The notes under the pieces were generated by a model. The model searched no databases, had not been told where the DNA came from, and saw nothing but the letters and a program-made list of their open reading frames with translations. Below are positions 7,783-14,909 of a DNA stretch of 33,612 bases, piece after piece. Within the stretch, counting starts at the first letter, position 1. Every line of letters starts with the position of its first letter. This stretch comes from Candidatus Neoanaerotignum tabaqchaliae. Its GTDB lineage: Bacteria; Bacillota; Clostridia; Lachnospirales; Anaerotignaceae. The position numbers and the translations under genes were made by a program. The DNA lies in contig CAJFUS010000020.1 of NCBI GenBank assembly GCA_904420235.1, forward strand, positions 1-33,612. Direction: 5' to 3'.

Positions 7783-7783
7783 T

Positions 7784-8725
7784 TTAAATCCTCCTTTTTA
7801 AAATAAATTCCGCCGCTCCAAATATTCCGGCGTCATTTCCAAGTTTAGCCGGCAAAACCGGCGTTTCCTCCTCCGTATTAAAGGCAAACTGCTTAAAATA
7901 TTTTCTTATAGGCTCAAATATAACATCTCCCGCTTGAGATACGCCTCCGCCTATAATAAAAACCTTTGGGTCAACTGCTCCCGCCATAAAACTAAGTCCA
8001 AGAGCAACAAATTTTCCAGCTCTGTCAAAAGCCAGTTTGCAAAGTTCATCACCTTCACTTGCTAAATCAGCCATATCCTTAACAGTGAAATTTTCAATTA
8101 TACAAAGTTTTGTGTCAGGATATTTTTCTAAATTTTCATAAGCGAACCTTACTATTCCCGTTGCAGATGAGTAACACTCAAGACAGCCTTTTTTACCGCA
8201 GGAGCATTCAGGTCCATTAAGCGGGTCAATTTTAAAATGCCCTATTTCACCGGCGTTGCCTCTGTAACCTGAAAGTACCTGGCCTTTATATATAACCGCT
8301 CCTCCAACTCCTGTGCCTATGGTAACCATAACGGCGCTGTCATACTCTCCGCCAAGGCCAAAATCAAATTCCCCAAGGGCCGCGGCATTAGCGTCGTTTA
8401 AAACTGCGCATTTAAGCCCTGTTATATTTTCAAGCTCGACCGCGGCTCTTTTATATCCCCATCCAAGATTAACGCAGCCTCTAACAAGACCCTTTTCATC
8501 AACAGGTCCCGGCACGCATATCCCGCAGCCTTCAACGGAGCTTTTTAAGACTCCCATGCTCTCTGTTTTTTTATCTATTTCTCTGCCTATATTTTTTAAT
8601 ATATTTTCTCCGCAATTTTCAACATCTGTGTCTATTTTCCACTTATCAATAAGCTTTCTATCCTTGAAAATTCCGAATTTAGTATATGTACCGCCAACAT
8701 CAACACCAAAAACATATTTTCCCAT
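7784..8725 (-). CDS. ROK family glucokinase / sugar kinase
   Basis: 313 residues with the ROK fold. The phosphate-binding loop DVGGTYTKFGIF begins at D9, the catalytic Asp is D111 in LNDANAAALGE, GTGVGGAVI follows at 137-145, and the zinc site is H163 with CSCGKKGC (C174, C176, C181). No N-terminal winged-helix region is present, so it is a kinase rather than a NagC/XylR-type repressor. Glucokinase is the most common activity in Firmicutes ROK kinases of this size, but fructose or N-acetylmannosamine kinase activity cannot be excluded. The gene begins 2 bp after the Nudix stop and ends 1 bp before the carbonic anhydrase start, so the three genes form one operon. Confidence 0.9.
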   Translation of the reverse strand: MGKYVFGVDVGGTYTKFGIFKDRKLIDKWKIDTDVENCGENILKNIGREIDKKTESMGVLKSSVEGCGICVPGPVDEKGLVRGCVNLGWGYKRAAVELENITGLKCAVLNDANAAALGEFDFGLGGEYDSAVMVTIGTGVGGAVIYKGQVLSGYRGNAGEIGHFKIDPLNGPECSCGKKGCLECYSSATGIVRFAYENLEKYPDTKLCIIENFTVKDMADLASEGDELCKLAFDRAGKFVALGLSFMAGAVDPKVFIIGGGVSQAGDVIFEPIRKYFKQFAFNTEEETPVLPAKLGNDAGIFGAAEFILKRRI

Positions 8726-8727
8726 AA

Positions 8728-9216
8728 TTAAATATCACCGCCGAAAGGGAGCTTTATATCCGAACCGTTTAATACTGCTTTTTTAAGGATTTCTCCCTCA
8801 TAAATAAGCTTAAGAGAGAAAAATGGAACGTTCTTTTCTATAAGTCTCAAAAATATTTTGTCTCCTTCCCAAGCCTTAAGGGAATTCACCTTGCTTTTGT
8901 CAACCCATTCCAATTCGCCCTCATCGCACGATATAAGATTACCGCTAAAATTATCGGACCAAAAAAGGTGCATATATTCACTTCCCCATATATCCGACAC
9001 AAATGTCACTATACCCTTATATTTAAAAGAATTAAGTGTAAGTCCCGTTTCTTCTTTAACCTCTCTAATTGCGCAGTCCTCTGGGCTTTCGCCATACTCA
9101 AATTTTCCTCCCACGGCTATCCACTTGTCCTTATTCTCATCAACAGCTTTTTTTGTTCTATGAAGCATAAGATATTTGCCGTCTTTTTCTATATAGCACA
9201 AGGTTGTGTTTCTCAT
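8728..9216 (-). CDS. Nudix hydrolase, MutT / 8-oxo-dGTP diphosphatase type
   Basis: A 162-residue protein with a complete Nudix box at 37-59: G37, E43, then REVKEETGL (51-59), fitting GX5EX7REUXEEXGU. The surrounding sequence (CYIEKDGKYLMLHR at the start, WGSEYMHLFW later) resembles Firmicutes 8-oxo-dGTP diphosphatases that clean the nucleotide pool. The frame is open much further upstream, but ATG 9216 is preferred: it has AAGGCGG just upstream, and the extension would run through the divergent promoter region. First gene of the operon with the ROK kinase and carbonic anhydrase. The precise nucleotide substrate is inference. Confidence 0.9.
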   Translation of the reverse strand: MRNTTLCYIEKDGKYLMLHRTKKAVDENKDKWIAVGGKFEYGESPEDCAIREVKEETGLTLNSFKYKGIVTFVSDIWGSEYMHLFWSDNFSGNLISCDEGELEWVDKSKVNSLKAWEGDKIFLRLIEKNVPFFSLKLIYEGEILKKAVLNGSDIKLPFGGDI

Positions 9217-9228
9217 ACAAAAACCGCC

Positions 9229-9257
9229 TTTACTTAAAATATAAAAAACCATATAAT
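9229..9257 (+). promoter_or_regulatory. Promoter of the Nim-like flavoprotein gene
   Basis: TTTACT (9229-9234), a 17-nt spacer and a perfect TATAAT (9252-9257). A minus-strand TATACT at 9267-9262 could be the -10 of the divergent Nudix operon, so the two promoters overlap. Confidence 0.6.
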
Positions 9258-9303
9258 ACAAAGTATACCAAAAAAACTGATTAATTAAAAGGAGGGTATT
9301 TTT

Positions 9304-9777
9304 ATGCAGCGCAGAATGAAAGAATTTCATCTTAGTGAAGAAAGAGTTAATGAAATTTTGATTTTTTCCCCTACCGGAAGCATATCCACAATAGGTTATG
9401 ACGGATACCCATATACTGTCGCCGTTCACTATGTATACTTAAACGGAAACATCTATTTTCACGGTCTGCCAAAGGGAGAGAAGCTTGACAACATAAAAAG
9501 GGAGCCAAAAGTTTGTTTTTACATATACGATTTTAAAAAAATACTTAAAGACGGCATAGTCTCTCCCTGCAAAGCCGATTGCCAGTATGAAAGTGTATGC
9601 GTTAGGGGGCAAGCCTTTATTGTTCACGATATTAATGAGAAGCAGTCTGCATTAAACGCCATTGTTGAAAAATATACTCCTCAGTTTTCCGGCTTCAACA
9701 TACCCAAAGAAATGCTCAACGGCACCTGTGTCGTTAAAATAGTTATAGATTCTGTTACGGGAAAATATCATCAATAA
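9304..9777 (+). CDS. NimA-like pyridoxamine 5'-phosphate oxidase family flavin-binding protein
   Basis: 157 residues with the FMN-binding split-barrel pattern seen in Nim (5-nitroimidazole reductase) proteins. It begins QRRMKEFHLSEERVNEIL, then SPTGSISTIGYDGYPYTVAV (22-41), YVYLNGNIYFHG and GEKLDNIKREPKVCFYIYD. Relatives bind FMN or haem and occur widely in anaerobes as housekeeping genes, so nitroimidazole resistance should not be assumed. The ATG follows AAGGAGGG (9290-9297). Single-gene unit with its own promoter and terminator, divergent from the Nudix operon. A CxxxC pair (SPCKADCQYE) near residue 90 is noticeable and may bind a metal or form a disulfide. Confidence 0.9.
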   Translation: MQRRMKEFHLSEERVNEILIFSPTGSISTIGYDGYPYTVAVHYVYLNGNIYFHGLPKGEKLDNIKREPKVCFYIYDFKKILKDGIVSPCKADCQYESVCVRGQAFIVHDINEKQSALNAIVEKYTPQFSGFNIPKEMLNGTCVVKIVIDSVTGKYHQ

Positions 9778-9790
9778 TTAATTTTAAAAA

Positions 9791-9815
9791 ACCCGAGAAA
9801 ATTCTCGGGCTTTTA
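9791..9815. terminator. Bidirectional terminator between Nim-like gene and icd
   Basis: An 8-bp GC-rich stem (9792-9799 with 9802-9809) has TTTT after it on the plus strand and six T on the minus strand, so it serves both convergent genes. Confidence 0.85.
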
Positions 9816-9927
9816 TTTATATAACAAAATTGATTCAGCTGAAAAATAGATATAAAAATATGCTATTTTTTAATTTTATTCAGAAAATTTTTCCACCGAA
9901 CTTTTAAAAATTACGCTGATTTATTAA

Positions 9928-11133
9928 TCACATTTTATCCAGCGTGTTTTTAATTTCCTTTATAAAATCCTGGCTGTTTAAAACAACAGGGTTCTCAAGC
10001 TCTGTTATGGCCGCCAAATCCTTTGTCATTTTTCCGCTTTCTATTGTGCTTATAACGGCCTTTTCAAGCCTGTCAGCAAAATCGCAAAGCTCGCTTATTC
10101 CGTCAAGCTCTCCTCTTTTTCTTAAGGCTCCTGTCCATGCAAATATCGTGGCCACAGAATTTGTAGATGTTTCCTCGCCTTTAAGATATTTATAATAGTG
10201 CCTTTGAACAGTGCCGTGGGCCGCTTCATACTCATAAACGCCTGAAGGAGAAACAAGAACCGACGTCATCATGGCCAAAGAACCGAAAGCCGACGAAACC
10301 ATATCGCTGAAAACGTCGCCGTCATAATTTTTGCAGGCCCATATAAAGCCGCCTTCCGACTTCATAACCCTTGCCACAGCGTCGTCAATAAGAGTATAGA
10401 AATATTCTATGCCGGCTGCCTCAAATTTTTCTTTATACTCATTTTCATATATCTCGGCAAAAATATCCTTAAAAGTGTGGTCATATTTTTTTGATATGGT
10501 GTCTTTTGTGGCAAACCATAAACTTTGTTTAAGGTCAAGAGCGTAATTAAAGCAGCTTCTGGCAAAGCTTTCTATAGACGAATTAAGATTATGCTGTCCC
10601 TGAATAACTCCTGCGCCATTAAAATTATGTATAAGCTCTCTTGTCTCGTTTCCATTCTCATCTGTAAAAACAAGCTCGGCCTTTCCTGCTCCCGGTATTT
10701 TCATCTCAACAGACTTATATACATCGCCATAGGCATGCCTTGCTATTGTTATAGGTTTTTTCCAGCACTTAACAACCGGCTCTATTCCCTTCACCACAAT
10801 AGGCGTTCTAAAAACAGTTCCATCAAGCATGGCTCTTATTGTTCCGTTTGGGCTTTTCCACATTTCCTTAAGGTTATACTCCTTAACCCTTGCGGCATTC
10901 GGCGTTATTGTAGCGCATTTTACAGCCACGCCATATTTTTTTGTGGCTTCGGCTGAATCAGCCGTAACCTTGTCATTTGTTTCGTTTCTGTGCTCAAGGC
11001 CAAGGTCGTAATACTCTGTTTTTAAATCAACATAGGGTTCTATAAGCTCGTCCTTAATCATTTTCCAAAGCACTCTTGTCATTTCGTCGCCGTCCATTTC
11101 AACAAGCGGCGTAGTCATCTTAATTCTATCCAT
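9928..11133 (-). CDS. icd: NADP-dependent isocitrate dehydrogenase, dimeric (eukaryote-like) type
   Basis: 401 residues. Oxidative decarboxylation of isocitrate to 2-oxoglutarate with NADP+, in the cytoplasm. The sequence belongs to the homodimeric class that includes human IDH1, not the Escherichia coli class. Substrate-site residues fall at the same numbers as in the human enzyme: T77, S94, N96, R100, R109, R132 (ARHAYGD) and Y139. The coenzyme loop GTVQRHYY is present. GGGAGG lies just before the ATG. A minus-strand TATAAT at 11173-11168 is a likely -10, with TTGATA only 14 bases upstream. No citrate synthase or aconitase gene is adjacent. In a fermenter it probably supplies 2-oxoglutarate for glutamate and NADPH. 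Confidence 0.96.
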   Translation of the reverse strand: MDRIKMTTPLVEMDGDEMTRVLWKMIKDELIEPYVDLKTEYYDLGLEHRNETNDKVTADSAEATKKYGVAVKCATITPNAARVKEYNLKEMWKSPNGTIRAMLDGTVFRTPIVVKGIEPVVKCWKKPITIARHAYGDVYKSVEMKIPGAGKAELVFTDENGNETRELIHNFNGAGVIQGQHNLNSSIESFARSCFNYALDLKQSLWFATKDTISKKYDHTFKDIFAEIYENEYKEKFEAAGIEYFYTLIDDAVARVMKSEGGFIWACKNYDGDVFSDMVSSAFGSLAMMTSVLVSPSGVYEYEAAHGTVQRHYYKYLKGEETSTNSVATIFAWTGALRKRGELDGISELCDFADRLEKAVISTIESGKMTKDLAAITELENPVVLNSQDFIKEIKNTLDKM

Positions 11134-11219
11134 TTTCGTCCTCCCGTATATTTTTTACAAACTAATTATTATACAAAACTTTCGCCTTATCAAGACTTTT
11201 TTGGCGCAACACTATAGTT

Positions 11220-11531
11220 TTATGAGCCTTTATGTTCTTTTCCCATCTCAATAAGCTTTTTAATCATTTTCTCGTCCTTGGCGTCGCCTATTGGTTCAAA
11301 ATCTTTAACCATAAGCAAAAGACGCTCAATCTCAACGCTTTTCGGCTTAAAATTATTGGCCGCTGATATAATTTTTTCCCTAATACTTTTTAAGTCCTCT
11401 CCGCTTTCAATATTCATAAGGCGGCAGAAAACGCCGCATGAATAGGCCAACTCATAATCAGATATTATAGAGGGATTTTTTTCACTTTTCATTTTTATAT
11501 TCATTGCTTGCTCAATAAGCGCCGGTATCAT
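11220..11531 (-). CDS. Small uncharacterised helical protein
   Basis: A 103-residue protein I do not recognise. It is soluble, predicted mostly helical and lysine/glutamate-rich, with a Cys pair in SCGVFCRLMN (31-40) and an acidic-basic tail. The ATG at 11531 is chosen because AGAGGTGA lies five bases upstream; the in-frame GTG nine bases earlier is inside that ribosome site. It starts 11 bp after the stop of the YbgC-type thioesterase gene and is very probably cotranscribed. No clear terminator separates it from icd. The context suggests no specific function. Confidence 0.75.
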   Translation of the reverse strand: MIPALIEQAMNIKMKSEKNPSIISDYELAYSCGVFCRLMNIESGEDLKSIREKIISAANNFKPKSVEIERLLLMVKDFEPIGDAKDEKMIKKLIEMGKEHKGS

Positions 11532-11542
11532 ATAAGTCACCT

Positions 11543-11962
11543 CTATTTTTCCATAAGCAAATTAAAAGCTTTATCCAGTTCAGGACAAACTTTTTTTAAA
11601 TTAACAGGTCTTCCGCTTGAATTTAAAAAGCAATGGCTGCTCTGTCCCTTAGCCACAATTTTCTTCGTAACGCTGTTTTTCATAACATATTCTATTACCA
11701 ACTTTATTCCATTGTATTCTTTTATATCGGTTTCAATCAAAATATCGTCCTCAAATTGGGTCATAATTTTATAATCGCATTTCACACCTATAACAGGGCT
11801 TATTATGCCTTCTTTTTCAAGACGCCCATATCCAAAACCGGCCTCAGCCATCATGTAAACTCTGGCTTCTTCCATCCACCGCACAAAATTAGAATGATGT
11901 ACTACGCCCATTTTGTCTGTTTCATAATATTGCACATGGTGAATATATGGCTTAATATTCAC
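11543..11962 (-). CDS. Acyl-CoA thioesterase, YbgC/4HBT hotdog family
   Basis: A 139-residue hotdog-fold thioesterase. The active-site segment YYETDKMGVVHHSNFVRWME gives the catalytic D16 and the conserved H23, as in YbgC and 4-hydroxybenzoyl-CoA thioesterases. GTG 11962 is chosen as start: AAAGGGGG (11970-11977) lies seven bases upstream. The protein then begins (M)NIKPYIHHVQYYET as in relatives. The longer frame back to TTG 12013 would overlap the promoter. Members hydrolyse short or aromatic acyl-CoAs; the substrate here is unknown. Tol-Pal genes, the partners of YbgC in Gram-negatives, are absent. First gene of a probable two-gene operon. Confidence 0.88.
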   Translation of the reverse strand: MNIKPYIHHVQYYETDKMGVVHHSNFVRWMEEARVYMMAEAGFGYGRLEKEGIISPVIGVKCDYKIMTQFEDDILIETDIKEYNGIKLVIEYVMKNSVTKKIVAKGQSSHCFLNSSGRPVNLKKVCPELDKAFNLLMEK

Positions 11963-11998
11963 GTTAAAGCCCCCTTTATCAGCATTGTGTTTAATAAT

Positions 11999-12027
11999 AT
12001 TATATACGTCCAAATCAGTTAAAACAA
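11999..12027 (-). promoter_or_regulatory. Promoter of the thioesterase operon
   Basis: On the minus strand TTGTTT (12027-12022), a 17-nt spacer and a perfect TATAAT (12004-11999). Its position inside the upstream extension of the thioesterase frame supports the GTG start at 11962. Confidence 0.65.
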
Positions 12028-12061
12028 TAATAAATATGTCTGTTATAATTTATAGAAATTA

Positions 12062-12090
12062 TTGAATATATCAACAAAATGTAATATAAT
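12062..12090 (+). promoter_or_regulatory. Promoter of the DtxR-like regulator
   Basis: TTGAAT (12062-12067), a 17-nt spacer and TATAAT (12085-12090). A start near 12097 gives a leader of about 45 nt. Confidence 0.7.
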
Positions 12091-12143
12091 ATCTATTATA
12101 TTTGAAGTTATTGACGTTAAATTTTAACAAAGGCGGTGATAAA

Positions 12144-12506
12144 ATGAATTTGCGCGAGTCCGGCGAAAACTATCTTGAGACAATACTCATTCTTGAAAAA
12201 CGAAACGGCATAGCGCGTTCTGTTGACGTAGCCAACGAGCTTAATTTCTCTAAACCCTCTATCAGTCGTGCCATGTCTGTTTTAAAAGAGGCCGGTTATG
12301 TTACTATTGGCAACATAAATCAGCTTGTGCTTACAGAAGAGGGAAGAAAAATAGCTGAAAGTGTTTATGAACGCCACTGCATACTTCACGATTATCTTGT
12401 GTCAATAGGCGTTGACGACGAAACAGCGTCAAAAGATGCATGCCGTATAGAGCACGTAATAAGTGAAGAATCTTTCCAATGCATAAAAAAGCTTCTTGGT
12501 AAATAA
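12144..12506 (+). CDS. Short DtxR/MntR family metal-dependent regulator
   Basis: 120 residues. An N-terminal winged helix (1-72, recognition helix near NFSKPSISRAMSVLKEAG) and a dimerisation/metal-binding helical domain (73-120) are present. There is no C-terminal SH3-like domain, as in MntR, and it is about 20 residues shorter than Bacillus MntR. By eye alignment the metal positions of MntR (D8, E11, H77, E99, E102, H103) correspond here to N9, E12, H78, C100, E103 and H104. The Cys at the fifth position is the DtxR/IdeR choice and hints at iron rather than manganese; N9 is unusual. The start is ATG 12144 because AAGGCGGTGA lies just upstream. No metal transporter is adjacent. Confidence 0.87.
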   Translation: MNLRESGENYLETILILEKRNGIARSVDVANELNFSKPSISRAMSVLKEAGYVTIGNINQLVLTEEGRKIAESVYERHCILHDYLVSIGVDDETASKDACRIEHVISEESFQCIKKLLGK

Positions 12507-12570
12507 TATTTTTTTACCCGTGCGTTAGCTTAATGCAATAATCATTTTAGAAACTAACCAATATTTTATC

Positions 12571-12648
12571 GTGAAATATTTATTTCCTAAAGAAACGGCT
12601 ATTTCTTAAAAAAACTTCTGTTTCAAAAAAGAAATATATGTTTCAAAC
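12571..12648. repeat. Four regularly spaced 14-bp GAAA-N6-TTTC motifs
   Basis: Units at 12573-12586, 12592-12605, 12611-12624 (first base A instead of G) and 12631-12644 share GAAA, six variable bases and TTTC. Start-to-start distances are 19, 19 and 20 bp, about two helical turns. They fill the space between the DtxR-like gene and the terminator of the HD gene. Each is an inverted repeat, so they could be stacked operators or small alternative hairpins. Unknown role. Confidence 0.5.
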
Positions 12649-12682
12649 TAAAAAGAGGAGCTTAACCTCCTCTTTTTAGTTT
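12645..12682. terminator. Long bidirectional terminator after the HD gene
   Basis: A perfect 16-bp stem (12645-12660 with 12667-12682) with a 6-nt loop; A-rich on one arm and T-rich on the other, so it can stop both the minus-strand cysK-HD operon and the plus-strand regulator. Confidence 0.8.
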
Positions 12683-12686
12683 ATCT

Positions 12687-13271
12687 TCAGCTGTTATATT
12701 TTTCCATAGTTTCCTGAACAGTCTTTTCACAAGAACGCATTGCTTCAAGAGAATCGGTAAAAAGTTGGTCCAGTTCAATGCCCAAATTTTCTGCGCCTTG
12801 TTTTATAACATCCCTTGAACAGCCTGCTGCGAAAGCCTTGTCTTTAAACTTTTTCTTAAGGCTTTTAAGCTCCATATCCATAACGCTTTTTGAAGGACGC
12901 ATAAGCGCAGCGGCGCCTATAAGTCCTGTAAGCTCATCAACGGCAAAAAGCACCTTTTCCATTTCATGCTCCGGCTTAACATCGGAACAAAGACCATATC
13001 CATGGCTTACAACCGAATGTATTATGTCGTCGCCAACTCCGGCCTCTTTTAAAAGTTCCGGAGCCTTTTTGCAATGCTGGTCAGGATAAAGCTCAAAATC
13101 TATGTCGTGCAAAAGTCCCACTGTTCCCCAATATTCTGGGTCATAACCAAGTTTTTGGGCATACCAGCGCATAACGCCCTCAACTGTAATGGCGTGCTGA
13201 ATGTGGAAAGGCTCTTTGTTATATTTTTTCAAAAGCTCAAAAGCCTCGTCTCTGCTTATAAAATTTCCCAT
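12687..13271 (-). CDS. HD-domain phosphohydrolase (HDIG-type)
   Basis: 194 residues with a metal-binding HD fold. H26 (FHIQHA), the H55-D56 pair in LLHDIDFELYPDQH, H66, H90 in SHGYGL and D112 (VDELTGLI) line up with the H...HD...H...D pattern of HD superfamily hydrolases. This version, annotated in many Clostridia as an HDIG domain hydrolase, has no defined substrate; nucleotides are plausible. AAGGAGG lies eight bases before the ATG. It follows cysK with a 13-bp gap and shares its transcript, ending at the strong terminator at 12645. A link to sulfur metabolism is only positional. Confidence 0.88.
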   Translation of the reverse strand: MGNFISRDEAFELLKKYNKEPFHIQHAITVEGVMRWYAQKLGYDPEYWGTVGLLHDIDFELYPDQHCKKAPELLKEAGVGDDIIHSVVSHGYGLCSDVKPEHEMEKVLFAVDELTGLIGAAALMRPSKSVMDMELKSLKKKFKDKAFAAGCSRDVIKQGAENLGIELDQLFTDSLEAMRSCEKTVQETMEKYNS

Positions 13272-13284
13272 TTAAACGGCCTCC

Positions 13285-14214
13285 TTAAACAAGATAATCA
13301 GGTGTTGAAAGGTACCTGTCGCCTGTATCCGGTATTATAACAACTATGTTCTTGCCCTTATTTTCCGGTCTTTCGGCAACTTTTAAAGCCGCCCATACGG
13401 CCGCTCCTGAAGATATGCCCGCAAGCACACCCTCTTTTCTGGCAAGAAGTCTGCCCATATTATAAGCATCGTCATCTGAAACGGTTATTATCTCATCATA
13501 AATTTTTCTGTCAAGTGTTTCAGGCACAAAGTTAGCTCCTATTCCCTGAAGCTTATGACTTCCGGCATGTCCTTCGGACAAAAGCGGAGATGATAAAGGC
13601 TCAACGGCTATAACTTTAACAAGAGGGTTCATCTCCTTTAAATATTTTCCTGTTCCGCTAAGGGTTCCCCCTGTTCCAACTCCGGCTATAAATATATCAA
13701 CATTCCCGTCGGTGTCGTTCCATATTTCAGGCCCTGTTGTTAAATAATGAGCTTTAGGATTAGACGGGTTTACAAATTGCCCCGGTATAAAAGAACCGTC
13801 AATTTCAGCCGCCAGCTCATCAGCCTTGTCAACAGCGCCCTGCATTCCCTTTTTGCCGTCTGTAAGCACAATCTCAGCGCCATATGCTTTAAGAAGATTT
13901 ATTCTTTCAACGCTCATTGTGTCGGGCATTACAAAAATAGATTTGTATCCTCTTGAGGCCGCTGCCGCCGCCAATCCTATGCCTGTGTTGCCGCTTGTAG
14001 GCTCAATTATAACAGCTCCTTCTTTAATTAAGCCTTTTTTCTCAGCATCATCAAGCATAAACTTTGCAACCCTGTCTTTGGCGCTTCCGGCAGGATTTAA
14101 AAATTCCAACTTGGCAAAGACCTTTGCTTCAAGTCCGCGTTCCTTTTCAATATTGCTAAGCTCAAGAAGCGGCGTGTTCCCCACTATATCAGTAACCCTT
14201 TTATATAACCTCAA
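13285..14214 (-). CDS. cysK: Cysteine synthase A (O-acetylserine sulfhydrylase)
   Basis: 309 residues, the normal CysK length. A PLP enzyme that joins sulfide and O-acetylserine into cysteine in the cytoplasm. K46 in NPAGSAKDR is the Schiff-base lysine, TSGNT (73-77) is the substrate loop and GTGGTLSGTGKYL is the phosphate-binding loop. The ending IIPDTGDRYLSTPDY is characteristic. TTG 14214 is the chosen start: AGGGAGG (14223-14229) lies eight bases upstream and the protein begins as family members do ((M)RLYKRVTDIVGNTPL). The frame continues 19 codons further, through the leader to the promoter. Followed by the HD gene in one operon. No serine acetyltransferase gene is in the window. Confidence 0.96.
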   Translation of the reverse strand: MRLYKRVTDIVGNTPLLELSNIEKERGLEAKVFAKLEFLNPAGSAKDRVAKFMLDDAEKKGLIKEGAVIIEPTSGNTGIGLAAAAASRGYKSIFVMPDTMSVERINLLKAYGAEIVLTDGKKGMQGAVDKADELAAEIDGSFIPGQFVNPSNPKAHYLTTGPEIWNDTDGNVDIFIAGVGTGGTLSGTGKYLKEMNPLVKVIAVEPLSSPLLSEGHAGSHKLQGIGANFVPETLDRKIYDEIITVSDDDAYNMGRLLARKEGVLAGISSGAAVWAALKVAERPENKGKNIVVIIPDTGDRYLSTPDYLV

Positions 14215-14261
14215 ACTTAACGCCTCCCTAAAGAAAATAAAAACTGAAATTAATAAACTAA

Positions 14262-14290
14262 AGTATACCATAAAAGCTATATTATATAAA
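14262..14290 (-). promoter_or_regulatory. cysK-HD operon promoter
   Basis: On the minus strand TTTATA (14290-14285), 17 nt and TATACT (14267-14262) with a TGG extension. It lies about 48 bp before the TTG start. Confidence 0.6.
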
Positions 14291-14356
14291 AGCGCCTAAC
14301 AAATATTTTTACAAATACCATTCATTATTAAAACGAAAGGAAACCTCTTAACTTCA

Positions 14357-14385
14357 TTGAAAGCTATTAAACTGAATGGTATAAT
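14357..14385 (+). promoter_or_regulatory. Near-consensus promoter of a small membrane protein gene
   Basis: TTGAAA (14357-14362), a 17-nt spacer and a perfect TATAAT (14380-14385) with a TGG extension. It is among the best sigma-A promoters in the window and lies 25 bp before the chosen ATG. Confidence 0.8.
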
Positions 14386-14410
14386 GAAGCTTAGTATAGG
14401 AGTTGATAAA

Positions 14411-14701
14411 ATGAAAAAAATCTTTATAAAATGTATTGAGATTTTTACTGAATCAATAAATTATATAATTATCAGCTACGCTCTTTCAAACATGGCTATG
14501 TTTTTCAAAACCAATCTGCTTTATATCCTATTTTTTGCGTCCGAAATATGGGTTACAGGAAATTATCTTAAAAATATTTTTTCCATAACAAAAATAAAGC
14601 TCGTTTCTGTAGTTTTTTTAATAATCTGTTTTATAATTCATATCAGCATGATATACTTTACTGGATATATTTCCGGAACAATCATTCCGTTTAGTGAATA
14701 G
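14411..14701 (+). CDS. Small hypothetical membrane protein
   Basis: A 96-residue hydrophobic protein with no family I recognise. Three likely membrane segments are near 15-31, 36-52 and 62-84, with a short basic N-terminus (MKKIFIK) and a short tail. Start ATG 14411 is chosen because AGGAG lies eight bases upstream and the earlier in-frame ATG (14357) coincides with the promoter -35. The gene stands alone, with no clear terminator after it. A near-consensus promoter for such a small protein suggests it is really expressed. A role in membrane stress or as a small regulator is possible but unsupported. Confidence 0.68.
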   Translation: MKKIFIKCIEIFTESINYIIISYALSNMAMFFKTNLLYILFFASEIWVTGNYLKNIFSITKIKLVSVVFLIICFIIHISMIYFTGYISGTIIPFSE

Positions 14702-14872
14702 TTGGTAAACCTTTGGCTCTTTATTAACAGGCTTTATTATTTTCATAACATTAAAAATAAAATCTTTGAAATAAGAACTATTTTTTATAAAACTGATTTC
14801 CGGTTTTACTAATCAAAAATTTTATAACATATTTATAAAACGGTTTAATGCTAATCAGTTAAAAATATGCAA

Positions 14873-14896
14873 AAAGCCGGACTTTTGTCCGGCTTT
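14873..14896 (-). terminator. Terminator of the two-component operon
   Basis: A 10-bp stem (14873-14882 with 14887-14896, loop of four) is followed on the minus strand by a T-run (14875-14871, partly within the stem). It lies just after the histidine kinase gene. The rest of 14702-14872 holds nothing I can name. Confidence 0.8.
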
Positions 14897-14909
14897 AGCA
14901 TGCTTATAT

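Noticed and set aside
9217-9429. N-terminal extension of the Nudix frame to 233 residues
   Set aside because: It passes through the divergent promoter region and the start of the Nim-like gene; ATG 9216 has a good ribosome site and normal family length.
9304-9777. Nitroimidazole resistance gene
   Set aside because: The protein is Nim-like, but such flavin-binding proteins are common housekeeping genes in anaerobes; resistance cannot be claimed from family membership.
10525-10956. 143-codon plus-strand frame opposite icd
   Set aside because: It is a shadow of the isocitrate dehydrogenase gene: no ribosome site, Cys/Arg/Tyr-rich composition without any family pattern.
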